Assembly (NCBI GenBank): GCA_034007705.1
Contig: JAVEQK010000006.1
Span: forward strand, 58,771 to 122,770
Length of the DNA stretch: 64,000 nt
Reading direction: 5' to 3'
Origin: UBA10518 sp022837185
GTDB lineage: Bacteria; Desulfobacterota; Desulfobulbia; Desulfobulbales; Desulfobulbaceae
Numbering within the stretch: the stretch's first letter is position 1; each line of letters opens with the position of its first letter. Under the pieces are notes generated by a model. It was not told the DNA's origin and did no database searches. It saw only the letters and a list, made by a program, of their open reading frames with translations. The position numbers were made by a program, and so were the translations under genes. This document shows positions 25,255 to 33,204 of this stretch, piece by piece.

Positions 25255-26352
25255 ATGGGATTTCGTTGTGGAATCGTCGGCCTGCCCAATGTGGGGAAGT
25301 CGACCATATTCAATGCCCTGACCGCCGCGGCCATTGACGCGGCCAACTATCCGTTCTGCACCATTGAACCCAATGTCGGCATTGTGCCGGTGCCCGATGA
25401 GCGGCTCGACCGGCTCGCCGACCTGGTCCATACCCGCAGCAAAGTCCCGACCCAGATGGAATTCGTCGACATCGCCGGACTGGTCAGGGGCGCCAGCCGC
25501 GGTGAAGGGCTCGGCAATCAGTTTCTCGGCCACATCCGGCAGGTTGATGCCATTGTCCACGTCATCCGCTGTTTTGAGGATGAAAACATCGTTCACGTGG
25601 ACGGTTCGGTCGACCCGCTGCGGGACCGGGAGGTCATCAACACCGAACTGATCCTCGCCGACCTGGACACCGTCGACCGCCGCCTGCAGAAAACCCGCAA
25701 CCAGGCAAAGTCCGGGGACAGCAAGGTGATCGCCCAGGTCGCGTTCCTGGAACAGGTCCGGGACATCCTCGACAGCGGCCAGCCGGCGCGGAGCGTGGCG
25801 GCCGGCGACCGGACCCGGCGGGACCTGCTGCGGGAGCTCTGCCTGTTGACGGCCAAGCCGGTGCTCTACGTCGCCAATGTCCATGAAGACGATCTGGCGG
25901 GCGGCAACAGTTTCGTTGACCTGCTGCGGGAGGCGGCCGCCGCGGAACAATCCCCGGTGGTGGTGATCGCCGGCAGCATTGAACAGGAGCTCAGCCGCCT
26001 GAGCCGGGAGGAACAGGCGGAATTCCTCACCGAGATGGGGCTGGCCGAACCGGGCCTCAACCGCCTTATTCGCGCCGGTTACGAACTGCTGGACCTGATC
26101 ACCTTCTTCACCGTCGGGGAAAAGGAAACCAAGGCCTGGACCATTCAGCGCGGCACCAGGGCACCGGGGGCGGCCGGCAAAATCCACTCCGATTTCGAAC
26201 GGGGGTTCATCCGGGCCGAGGTCATTGCCTACGAGGACTATATTGCCTGCGGCAGCGAAGCACGGGCCAGGGAGAAGGGCCTCATGCGGTCGGAAGGCAG
26301 GGATTACGTCGTCCGCGATGGGGACTGCATTCTGTTCCGTTTTAATGTATAG
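25255..26352 (+). CDS. ychF: Ribosome-associated GTPase/ATPase YchF (EngD)
   Basis: A 365-residue Obg-family protein. N-terminal GIVGLPNVGKSTIFNALT is the P-loop, VDIAGLVRGASRGEGLGNQFL the switch region, and YVANVHEDD in the NKxD position, which in YchF favours ATP; a coiled-coil and a C-terminal TGS-like domain (DLITFFTVGEKETKAWTI) follow. ATG with GAGGAG. It stands as a single gene. A short hairpin at 26367-26386 lacks a T-tract. Confidence 0.95.
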   Translation: MGFRCGIVGLPNVGKSTIFNALTAAAIDAANYPFCTIEPNVGIVPVPDERLDRLADLVHTRSKVPTQMEFVDIAGLVRGASRGEGLGNQFLGHIRQVDAIVHVIRCFEDENIVHVDGSVDPLRDREVINTELILADLDTVDRRLQKTRNQAKSGDSKVIAQVAFLEQVRDILDSGQPARSVAAGDRTRRDLLRELCLLTAKPVLYVANVHEDDLAGGNSFVDLLREAAAAEQSPVVVIAGSIEQELSRLSREEQAEFLTEMGLAEPGLNRLIRAGYELLDLITFFTVGEKETKAWTIQRGTRAPGAAGKIHSDFERGFIRAEVIAYEDYIACGSEARAREKGLMRSEGRDYVVRDGDCILFRFNV

Positions 26353-26551
26353 TGCCCTGCACAACCGGGGAAGCCTGGCTTTCCCCGCCTCCCGGGAAGG
26401 GCGGCCGTGACGATTCCCCTTGCCGCCCCCTGCCTTGCAGCGGATTGTTGACGGACCGCGCACCCAGGAGCCGTCGGGCAAGGAGGGCGCGGTCGGTCCA
26501 GCCTGCCCGTGGGGACACAAGGTTTCAGGAGCTTGAGACAACCGCAGGAAA

Positions 26552-27640
26552 ATGAACATCGACATCGGAAAAACCATTTTTGTGGCCGACATCAGGGAAG
26601 GCCAGCAGATCCGCGACCTGTTCCTGGTGAGCAGGAAAACCCTGGCCGAAACCAAAAACGGCAAGCCCTACCTGGCCCTGACCCTGATGGACAGATCGGG
26701 TGAGATCGAGGCCCGGATCTGGGAAGACGCCGCCCGGTTCGAGTCGCAGGCGGAAATCGGCCAGATCGTCGCAGTCGAGGCCCTGGCCAAACCGTTCCGC
26801 GACCAGCTGCAGCTCAACATCACCTCCCTGCAGGCGGTCGAGGACGGCGCCGTCCCCCTCGACTCCTTCATGCCCTCCAGCAAACGGTCCGTCCGGGAGA
26901 TGAAGTCCGAGCTGGCCGGGCTGATCAGGACGGTCAACGATCCGGCGCTGCGCCCGCTTCTGGAGGCAACCTTCCAGGGAGCTTTTCTCAAGCAGTTCTG
27001 TCTGGCGCCGGCCGCCAAGATGATGCACCACGCCTACCTTGGGGGCCTGCTCGAACACACCCTGAGCGTCACCGGCCTGGCCGTGGGCCTGTCCCGGCAC
27101 TACCCCGGCCTTGACCGCGACCTGCTGGTGGCCGGCGCCCTGCTGCATGATATCGGCAAAGTCCGTGAATTCAGCTTTTCCTCGGTCCCCTTTGATTACA
27201 CGGAGTCGGGCCGGCTGATCGGCCACCTGGTCCTCGGCAGCGAAATGGTCCGGCGCCGGGCGGAGCAAATTCCCGAACTGTCCCCCGAACGTCTGGACCG
27301 GCTGCTCCACCTTATCCTCAGCCACCACGGCCGGCATGAATTCGGCTCCCCCTGCCTGCCGATGACCGTTGAAGCCATCCTGCTCCATCATATCGACGAT
27401 ATGGATGCCAAGGTGAACTACATAGACCGGCTGAGCGAACAGGTCGAACCCGGCCGCCATCAGTGGAGCGACTACCAGCGTCCCCTGGAGCGGTTTCTGC
27501 TGCTCAGGGGGCCGGAGGCGGAAATCCCGCCAGGCCCGGAACGGCCCGAAGCCGGGAACGACCCGGGCGGACGGGAAACGACGACCCGGGCCGGCGGAAA
27601 CGGGCCGGAACAGGGCAAGGGCCAGCAGTCCCTCTTTTAA
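26552..27640 (+). CDS. yhaM: 3'-5' exoribonuclease YhaM-family protein
   Basis: A 362-residue protein with an N-terminal OB-fold domain (residues about 15-110) and an HD domain (HHAYLGGLLEHTLSV and LLHDIGKVREF, with HD metal ligands; later LILSHHGRHEFG). YhaM proteins degrade RNA or DNA 3' ends with Mn2+. The C-terminal 60 residues are acidic and Pro-rich. It is two bases upstream of holB, so the two are in one unit with the PSP1 gene and metG. Confidence 0.9.
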   Translation: MNIDIGKTIFVADIREGQQIRDLFLVSRKTLAETKNGKPYLALTLMDRSGEIEARIWEDAARFESQAEIGQIVAVEALAKPFRDQLQLNITSLQAVEDGAVPLDSFMPSSKRSVREMKSELAGLIRTVNDPALRPLLEATFQGAFLKQFCLAPAAKMMHHAYLGGLLEHTLSVTGLAVGLSRHYPGLDRDLLVAGALLHDIGKVREFSFSSVPFDYTESGRLIGHLVLGSEMVRRRAEQIPELSPERLDRLLHLILSHHGRHEFGSPCLPMTVEAILLHHIDDMDAKVNYIDRLSEQVEPGRHQWSDYQRPLERFLLLRGPEAEIPPGPERPEAGNDPGGRETTTRAGGNGPEQGKGQQSLF

Positions 27641-27642
27641 CC

Positions 27643-28686
27643 ATGGTCTTCGCGGAACTCCTCGGCCAGCCCAAGGCGGTGCAACTTCTCAGCCGCGCCC
27701 TTGCCGGCGGGCGGCTGGCCCACGCCTACCTGTTCATCGGCCCGGACGGGGTGGGCAAGGCCACTGCCGCGCGCTCCATGGCGGCCGCCCTCTTCTGCCG
27801 GGAGGGAACTCCCTCCGCCCCGTGCCGGCAATGCGGCGGCTGCCGGAAATTCTTTTCCGGCAACCATCCCGATTTTCATCACATCCTGCCCCAGGGGGCG
27901 GTGATCAAAATTGATCAGGTCCGCGAACTGAAAAAGATCCTCAGCTTCCCTCCCCTGGAATCGGGACCGCGGGTCATCCTGCTCGAGGACGTGCACACCA
28001 TGCGCCGGGAAGCGGCAAACAGCCTGCTGAAACTGCTGGAGGAGCCCCCTCCCGGCAATCTGCTCCTGTTGACGGCCGACGAATCGGAACCGCTGCTGCC
28101 GACCATCCTGTCGCGCTGCCAGACCGTCCCGTTTCATCCCCTGCCGCCGGCGGTCGCCGCGGACATCCTGATGCGGCTGGACAGCGGCCTGGACAGCGGG
28201 CGGGCCCGCGCTCTTGCCGCCCTGACCGGGGGCTGCCCCGGAAAGATCCGCTCGCTGGACGCGGAAAACCTGACACGCCTCTTCGACGAGTCCATGAACT
28301 GCCTGGCCGCGCAAGCGGAAAGCGAGGCCGAGGCAATCGAGACCGCGCTGCTGATGGCCGTCAGGACCGCTGATATCCGCGAGGGCCTGGAAACCCTGCT
28401 TGACCTCTTCCTTCTTTTTTTCAAGGAGACCATGGCCGCCCATCTGGGCCGCCGGCCGGCCGACCCGGAGCGCAGCTCCATGGCGCCCTACGTGGTCCGC
28501 GCAAGAGAACGCTGGAACTTGGACCAACTTTCTGATAAGATGCAAGCTGTTGAATTCGCCAGGGAGGCGCTGGCAAGAAACTGCAACCGGCAGATGGTCT
28601 GCGAGGTGCTGTTCCTGCGCCTGCTCACCGGCGACAAACCGAACCCGGAACCTGAGACGCCGCGGCGTCCCCATCATATACCATGA
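27643..28686 (+). CDS. holB: DNA polymerase III delta' subunit
   Basis: A 347-residue clamp-loader subunit. AYLFIGPDGVGKATAARSMA is a Walker A with Lys followed by Ala-Thr, as expected from delta', which is often degenerate; zinc cysteines CRQCGGC follow; VRELKKILSFPP and EAANSLLKLLEEPP are diagnostic of the HolB/DnaX group, and TILSRCQTVPFHPL is the SRC motif. The ATG at 27643 is two bases after yhaM; an upstream in-frame extension is not supported. It overlaps the PSP1 gene start by four bases (ATGA). Confidence 0.92.
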   Translation: MVFAELLGQPKAVQLLSRALAGGRLAHAYLFIGPDGVGKATAARSMAAALFCREGTPSAPCRQCGGCRKFFSGNHPDFHHILPQGAVIKIDQVRELKKILSFPPLESGPRVILLEDVHTMRREAANSLLKLLEEPPPGNLLLLTADESEPLLPTILSRCQTVPFHPLPPAVAADILMRLDSGLDSGRARALAALTGGCPGKIRSLDAENLTRLFDESMNCLAAQAESEAEAIETALLMAVRTADIREGLETLLDLFLLFFKETMAAHLGRRPADPERSSMAPYVVRARERWNLDQLSDKMQAVEFAREALARNCNRQMVCEVLFLRLLTGDKPNPEPETPRRPHHIP

Positions 28687-29597
28687 CTGAAGCCGAAACC
28701 ATTCCCGCAGAGCCCGAGCAGAACGATCCGCCTTCGGGCGCCGCCGAAGAGGAGGCTGCCAGCTTTTACCGGATCCGTTTCCGGGAGGACGGCCAGGAAT
28801 GCACGGCCCAGTCAAAAATCGCCGACCTGGCCCGGGGCGACGCGGTGATGATCCGCACCGACCACGGTCCCGAACCGGCCATGATCTTCAGCCGGGCCGC
28901 GGGCGCGACCGACCCGGACATCCCGCGCCTGGCCCCCTGCGTTATCCTCCGCCGCGCCACCCGGGAGGAGCAGGAAAAATACCAACGGCTGCCCGAACTG
29001 GAAAAAGAGGCGTTCAGGATCTGTGCCCGGCAAATCGCCCAGCTCGGCCTCCCCATGCAGCTTATCCGGGTGGAACGGTTTTTCAACGGCTCCAAAATCA
29101 TCTTTTTCTTTACCGCCGAAAACCGGGTCGATTTTCGCGAACTGGTCAAGCGCCTCGTGCAGGAATTCCGGACCAGGGTCGAAATGCGCCAGATCGGCGT
29201 GCGCCATGAAACCCAGCTGATAGGGGGCATAGGCGTCTGCGGCCGGGAGCTGTGCTGCAGTTCCTTCCTTAAGAAGTTTGAATCCGTGTCCATCAAAATG
29301 GCCAAAACCCAGGACCTGCCCCTGAACCCGGCCAAGATCTCCGGGCTCTGCAACCGGCTGCTCTGCTGCCTGACCTACGAATATGACTCCTATCGGGCCA
29401 TCAAGAAGGAAATGCCGAGGGTGGGCAAATCGTTCCTCTACCAGGGCACCGTCTACAAGGTTGTCCGGATCATGGCCCTGCAGAAGCTTGTGCATGCCGT
29501 TTCCGCCGAGGGTGAGGAGATCGTCCTGGCGGAGGAGCAATGGAAAACCGCCGAACCGGTACGCAAGGGCCCGGCCAGGGAAAAAAACGCCGAATAA
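28683..29597 (+). CDS. ricT: PSP1-domain protein (RicT-like)
   Basis: A 304-residue protein. Residues about 25-240 form a PSP1/RicT region: RFREDGQECTAQSK, MQLIRVERFFNGSKIIFFFTAE, GGIGVCGRELCCSSFLKKFESVSIKMAKTQ split by Cys pairs, and ISGLCNRLLCCLTYE, the conserved Cys-rich block. In Bacillus RicT is part of the Y-complex for mRNA maturation; partners RicA and RicF are not seen here. The coupling with holB and metG is common in delta-type genomes and may just reflect neighbourhood. Confidence 0.88.
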   Translation: MTEAETIPAEPEQNDPPSGAAEEEAASFYRIRFREDGQECTAQSKIADLARGDAVMIRTDHGPEPAMIFSRAAGATDPDIPRLAPCVILRRATREEQEKYQRLPELEKEAFRICARQIAQLGLPMQLIRVERFFNGSKIIFFFTAENRVDFRELVKRLVQEFRTRVEMRQIGVRHETQLIGGIGVCGRELCCSSFLKKFESVSIKMAKTQDLPLNPAKISGLCNRLLCCLTYEYDSYRAIKKEMPRVGKSFLYQGTVYKVVRIMALQKLVHAVSAEGEEIVLAEEQWKTAEPVRKGPAREKNAE

Positions 29598-31537
29598 TGA
29601 CGACCTATATCACCACCCCCATCTACTACGTCAATGCCCTGCCCCACCTCGGGCACGCCTACACCACCATCGTCACCGACACCTACAGTCGGTTCCGCAG
29701 GCTGTGCGGCGACAATGTTCGTTTCCAGACCGGCACCGATGAGCACGGGGAAAAAATCGCCCAGGCCGCCGAGGCCGAGGGGGTCACCCCCCGGGAATAC
29801 GCCGACCGCATCAGCGAGGAGTTCCGCCGCACCTGGCCGCTGCTCGCCGTCGAGCCGGATCATTTCATCCGCACCACCGACCCGGTTCATGTCCGGACGG
29901 TCCAGGACATCCTGCGCCGGGTGCACGACCAGGGTGACATCTATTTCAGCGAATACACCGGCCTGTACTGCCAGGGCTGTGAACGGTTTCTCACCGAAAA
30001 GGAACTGGTCGACGGCAAGTGCCCCGACCACCTGCAGCCGCCGCGGGAAATTTCCGAACAGAATTATTTTTTCCGGATGAGCAGGTATCAGGAGTGGCTC
30101 ATCGACCACATCAAGGAGAATCCTGAATTCATCACCCCGGAGCGGTACCGGAACGAGGTGCTCTCCTTTCTCGGCGAACCGCTGGAAGACCTCTGCATCT
30201 CCAGGCCCAAGGCAAGGCTGACCTGGGGGATTCCCCTTCCCTTTGACGACAACTTCGTGACCTATGTCTGGTTCGACGCCCTGATCAACTATCTCACCGG
30301 CATCGGCTACCCGGACGACCCGGATTTCAGCCGCTACTGGAAAGCGGCGGAGCATGTCATCGCCAAGGACATCCTCAAGCCCCACGCCATCTACTGGCCG
30401 ACCATGCTCAAGGCCATGGGGCTGCAGCCGTACAGGCGCCTTCATGTGCACGGCTACTGGAACGTCGAGGAAACCAAGATGTCCAAGTCCATCGGCAATG
30501 TCGTCCGTCCCGGGGAACTGGTCGAACGGTATGGGGCCGATACGGTGCGCTACTTTGTCCTGCGGGAGATGAGTTTCGGGCTTGATGCCTCCTTTTCCGC
30601 CGATGCGGTGACCGAGCGCCGTAATTCCGACCTGGCCAATGATCTCGGCAACCTCTTCGCCCGCTCCCTGACCATGATCGGCAAATATGCCGGCGGCAAA
30701 GTCCCGGAGCCCGACCACATGATCCTGACCGGGGCCGACCGGGAGCTGATCGGCGCCGTTGAGGAAATGACCGCCCGCTACCAGGAGTACATGAACGACT
30801 TCCAGTTCCACCGGGCGCTGCGGGAGATATGGAAGATCATCTCCATGATGAACCGGTTCATCGTCACCAACGCTCCCTGGGAGTTGGCAAAATCGCCGGG
30901 CCACTACAGCCGTCTCATGACCGTGCTCTACTTTCTTGCCGAATCGCTGCGCTTCATCGCCCTGGTCCTGCAGCCGGTCATGCCGGCGGCGGCGGCCAAA
31001 ATGGCCGCCGCCCTCGGACTGGCGGGCGAGATGGAAGCCGCCACCCTGTCCACGGCCGGAAAATGGGGCATGCTGCGCCCCGGCACGGTCATCTCCCAGG
31101 GCGAGCAGCTGTTTCCCCGCCTGGACAAAGTGAAAAAGGTTGAACCGCCCCGGCCGCAGAAACAGGGTGGCGGGAAAAAAAAGACCCCCGCGCCCGGCGA
31201 GGGCCTGATCAGCTTCGACCAGTTCGGGCGGATCGACCTGCGGGTCGCCGAGGTGACGGCGGCCGAAAAGATAGTCGGTTCGGAAAAGCTGCTCAAGCTG
31301 ACCGTGAAGGCGCCGGAAGAACGCACCATAGTCGCCGGCATCGCCAAACACTATGCGCCGGAGGAGCTTGTCGGCAGGCTGGTGCTCATTGTCGCCAATC
31401 TGCAGCCCGCCAGAATCATGGGCGTCACGTCCCAGGGCATGGTTCTTGCCGCCAGGGATACGGACGAAAACGGCAACGAACAACTTGTGCTGGCTTCCGT
31501 TGCGGCCCGCGTCGGGCCTGGCGGCAAGGTATCATGA
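29597..31537 (+). CDS. metG: Methionyl-tRNA synthetase
   Basis: A 646-residue class I synthetase. YYVNALPHLGHAYT holds the HIGH-type signature, CQGCERFLTEKELVDGKCPDH is the zinc-knuckle with a single-knob set of cysteines, ETKMSKSIGNVV is the KMSKS loop. A C-terminal EMAP/tRNA-binding domain starts at about residue 540 (ISFDQFGRIDLRVAEV) and supports dimerisation. The start is the ATG of TAATG at 29597 overlapping the PSP1 stop; an upstream extension would overlap more of that gene. Confidence 0.96.
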   Translation: MTTYITTPIYYVNALPHLGHAYTTIVTDTYSRFRRLCGDNVRFQTGTDEHGEKIAQAAEAEGVTPREYADRISEEFRRTWPLLAVEPDHFIRTTDPVHVRTVQDILRRVHDQGDIYFSEYTGLYCQGCERFLTEKELVDGKCPDHLQPPREISEQNYFFRMSRYQEWLIDHIKENPEFITPERYRNEVLSFLGEPLEDLCISRPKARLTWGIPLPFDDNFVTYVWFDALINYLTGIGYPDDPDFSRYWKAAEHVIAKDILKPHAIYWPTMLKAMGLQPYRRLHVHGYWNVEETKMSKSIGNVVRPGELVERYGADTVRYFVLREMSFGLDASFSADAVTERRNSDLANDLGNLFARSLTMIGKYAGGKVPEPDHMILTGADRELIGAVEEMTARYQEYMNDFQFHRALREIWKIISMMNRFIVTNAPWELAKSPGHYSRLMTVLYFLAESLRFIALVLQPVMPAAAAKMAAALGLAGEMEAATLSTAGKWGMLRPGTVISQGEQLFPRLDKVKKVEPPRPQKQGGGKKKTPAPGEGLISFDQFGRIDLRVAEVTAAEKIVGSEKLLKLTVKAPEERTIVAGIAKHYAPEELVGRLVLIVANLQPARIMGVTSQGMVLAARDTDENGNEQLVLASVAARVGPGGKVS

Positions 31538-31552
31538 CAGAGGAGGAAACCC

Positions 31553-31849
31553 GTGTTTATGCTGAGTAATTTTCTGATGGCCGTCGCCAAGCTGATCAAT
31601 GTGGTCCTCGGTGTCTATATCTGGGTGGTCATTGCCCGGGCGGTGATCTCCTGGGTCAGCGCCGATCCCTACAACCCCATCGTCCGCTTCCTGGTGCAGG
31701 TAACCGAACCCCTTCTCTCCCGGATCCGACGCTATCTCCCGCCCATGGGCGGCATTGATCTGAGCCCGATGGTGCTGATCCTGGGGATAATTTTCCTCCA
31801 GAGCTTCCTCGTCCCCACCCTGCAGCAGATTGCCCTGAGCCTGCGCTGA
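31553..31849 (+). CDS. yggT: YggT-family membrane protein
   Basis: A 98-residue inner-membrane protein with two hydrophobic segments (VVLGVYIWVVIARAVISWV and MVLILGIIFLQSFLV) flanking a short periplasmic or cytoplasmic loop with the family motif DPYNPIVRFLVQVTEPLL and RRYLPPMGGIDLSP. YggT proteins are linked to cell division or potassium handling in other bacteria, but the molecular role is unknown. GTG start with GAGGAGG six bases upstream; 15 bases after metG and 8 bases before the next gene. Confidence 0.92.
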   Translation: MFMLSNFLMAVAKLINVVLGVYIWVVIARAVISWVSADPYNPIVRFLVQVTEPLLSRIRRYLPPMGGIDLSPMVLILGIIFLQSFLVPTLQQIALSLR

Positions 31850-31857
31850 ATCCCGCC

Positions 31858-32175
31858 ATGCCGTATCTGCAGACCCTGCCGGACGGCGCCCTCCTCCTTC
31901 GCCTCCAGGTCCAGCCCCGGGCCAGCAGAACCGAGCTGGCCGGACTGCATGACAACGCCCTGAAGCTTCGCCTCACCACTCCGCCGATAGAAGGCCGGGC
32001 CAACAAGGCGGTCATAGACTTCCTGGCCAAGCGGCTGCGCCTGCCCAAAAAAGCGTTTACCATCAAATCCGGCCTGCACAGCAGGGAGAAGCTGGTCCTC
32101 ATCCGCGGCTGCACCGAAGAGGCCGTCCACCAACTGGTCGCCGGCGGGGAACACGAGGCCCCCCCCGGCAAATAG
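31858..32175 (+). CDS. yggU: DUF167 family protein (YggU)
   Basis: A 105-residue protein of the YggU/DUF167 family: VQPRASRTELAGLHDNALKLRL and APPIEGRANKAV-type motif, here PPIEGRANKAVIDFLAKRL. Function unknown; the family often sits next to yggT as it does here (8-base gap). No signal peptide. Confidence 0.92.
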   Translation: MPYLQTLPDGALLLRLQVQPRASRTELAGLHDNALKLRLTTPPIEGRANKAVIDFLAKRLRLPKKAFTIKSGLHSREKLVLIRGCTEEAVHQLVAGGEHEAPPGK

Positions 32176-32228
32176 ACAGGGCGGGACCGCATCGCCATAC
32201 CACTCCCGGCCGGAAAAAAAATCCTTTC

Positions 32229-32257
32229 TTGTCAATCTGTTTTAATAATTGTACAAT
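32229..32257 (+). promoter_or_regulatory. Strong sigma-70 promoter candidate
   Basis: TTGTCA (32229-32234), 17 bases, TACAAT (32252-32257), near-consensus, about 75 bases before the ATG of the secreted unknown protein at 32332. The region is locally AT-rich. Confidence 0.55.
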
Positions 32258-32331
32258 CCGTCAGAGTTGCCTGCTACTTGGCGTACATTCGCAGTCGGCA
32301 CCGTATTTCATCATCCTGAAGGGGGGAGGTT

Positions 32332-32802
32332 ATGAAACTGTTCCGCATACTGCCGCCGGTCCTGCTTGCTGTCCTGGGCATCACCAGCGTGGTCCCGGCG
32401 GAGGAAATTGTCCCTGATCCGGAAGCGCTGACCTTTTCCAGCCGGTTTCGCACCGCGGTCCTGGCCCAGAACACCAGGCAGATCATGCGGCTGACCCATC
32501 CGCACTCGCAGGAATGCATCTCAGCGGATGAACGCGATTACCAGTACGGCCTGATCCTCCAGGATCTGCTTCGGGTGCTGGGAGAACGGCAGACCATCGA
32601 GGATGTCAGCATCAGGAAAGTCGATCCCGGGGAGCTGCGGCGCAGCAGTACGCCGGGGGGAACGGCGGCCGTCAACTGGCCGGTGTTCCCGGAGGAACAG
32701 ATCATCATTACCTATACAAAGGACGGGCTGGAAAATACCGCGAGCCTTTATATTGCCCGGGACCGGGATGAATGGAAATGGGTGCATGCCTGCGCCGATT
32801 AG
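32332..32802 (+). CDS. Secreted hypothetical protein, 156 aa
   Basis: I do not recognise this protein. It has an N-terminal signal peptide (hydrophobic stretch LLAVLGITSVV, cleavage probably near PAEE, residue about 23). The mature part is mostly hydrophilic; EEQIIITYTKDG and ASLYIARDRDEWKWVHAC suggest a beta-rich fold like a small NTF2/SnoaL-like domain, but that is a guess. Its own good promoter (32229-32257) shows it is a separate unit. Convergent with the CULT-domain gene, 12 bases apart. Confidence 0.75.
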   Translation: MKLFRILPPVLLAVLGITSVVPAEEIVPDPEALTFSSRFRTAVLAQNTRQIMRLTHPHSQECISADERDYQYGLILQDLLRVLGERQTIEDVSIRKVDPGELRRSSTPGGTAAVNWPVFPEEQIIITYTKDGLENTASLYIARDRDEWKWVHACAD

Positions 32803-32814
32803 CCGGCCGCCGGT

Positions 32815-33195
32815 CTACCCGCGCAGCAGTTTGGATTCGATCAGGCCGTAAAAGCCGTCCTCGGCCGAGCCGAAATACCACCCCACGTGGACGAGGCAAT
32901 GGGCGCACAGGCAGTACTGCCAGCTGTAGCCCCGGAACCAGGTGAAATCAGTGGTCGGGTCGCCAAGGATGATTGTGCCGGCCGCCTGGCGGAAGCATCT
33001 GATTTCAAAGACAATGCCGGCCGGATTGAAGAACGTGTGATGATGATCGGAGTTGACGGAAATACTGTGCCGGTCGGCCGTCACGGCAGCGCCGCAGGCC
33101 CGGCAAAACAGAGAGTCATCGGATTCGACGTCAACGGCGGACGAAACGTCGACATCCGGCATCTCCGGGTTTCCGCGTCCATCCTTTTCGCTCAT
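32815..33195 (-). CDS. CULT-domain (cereblon-like ligand-binding) protein
   Basis: A 126-residue protein whose whole length matches the CULT domain, known from eukaryotic cereblon and a few bacteria. Zinc ligands are Cys31-x2-Cys34 and Cys97-x2-Cys100. The aromatic cage that holds glutarimide ligands is intact: Trp86, Trp92, Trp106, with the same 6- and 14-residue spacing as human cereblon Trp380/386/400, and Phe84 and Phe108 where cereblon has His378 and Phe402. FNPAGIVFEI and GYSW are family blocks. No signal peptide. The ATG is 9 bases after the stop of cobA-hemD, whose AGGTGAGG ribosome site overlaps that stop, so it is translated as the last gene of the hem unit. Function unknown; bacterial members bind uracil-like or imide rings. 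Confidence 0.9.
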   Translation of the reverse strand: MSEKDGRGNPEMPDVDVSSAVDVESDDSLFCRACGAAVTADRHSISVNSDHHHTFFNPAGIVFEIRCFRQAAGTIILGDPTTDFTWFRGYSWQYCLCAHCLVHVGWYFGSAEDGFYGLIESKLLRG

Positions 33196-33204
33196 GGTTC
33201 TGCC

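Noticed and set aside
26367..26386. Hairpin after ychF as a terminator
   Set aside because: Imperfect stem and no T-tract.
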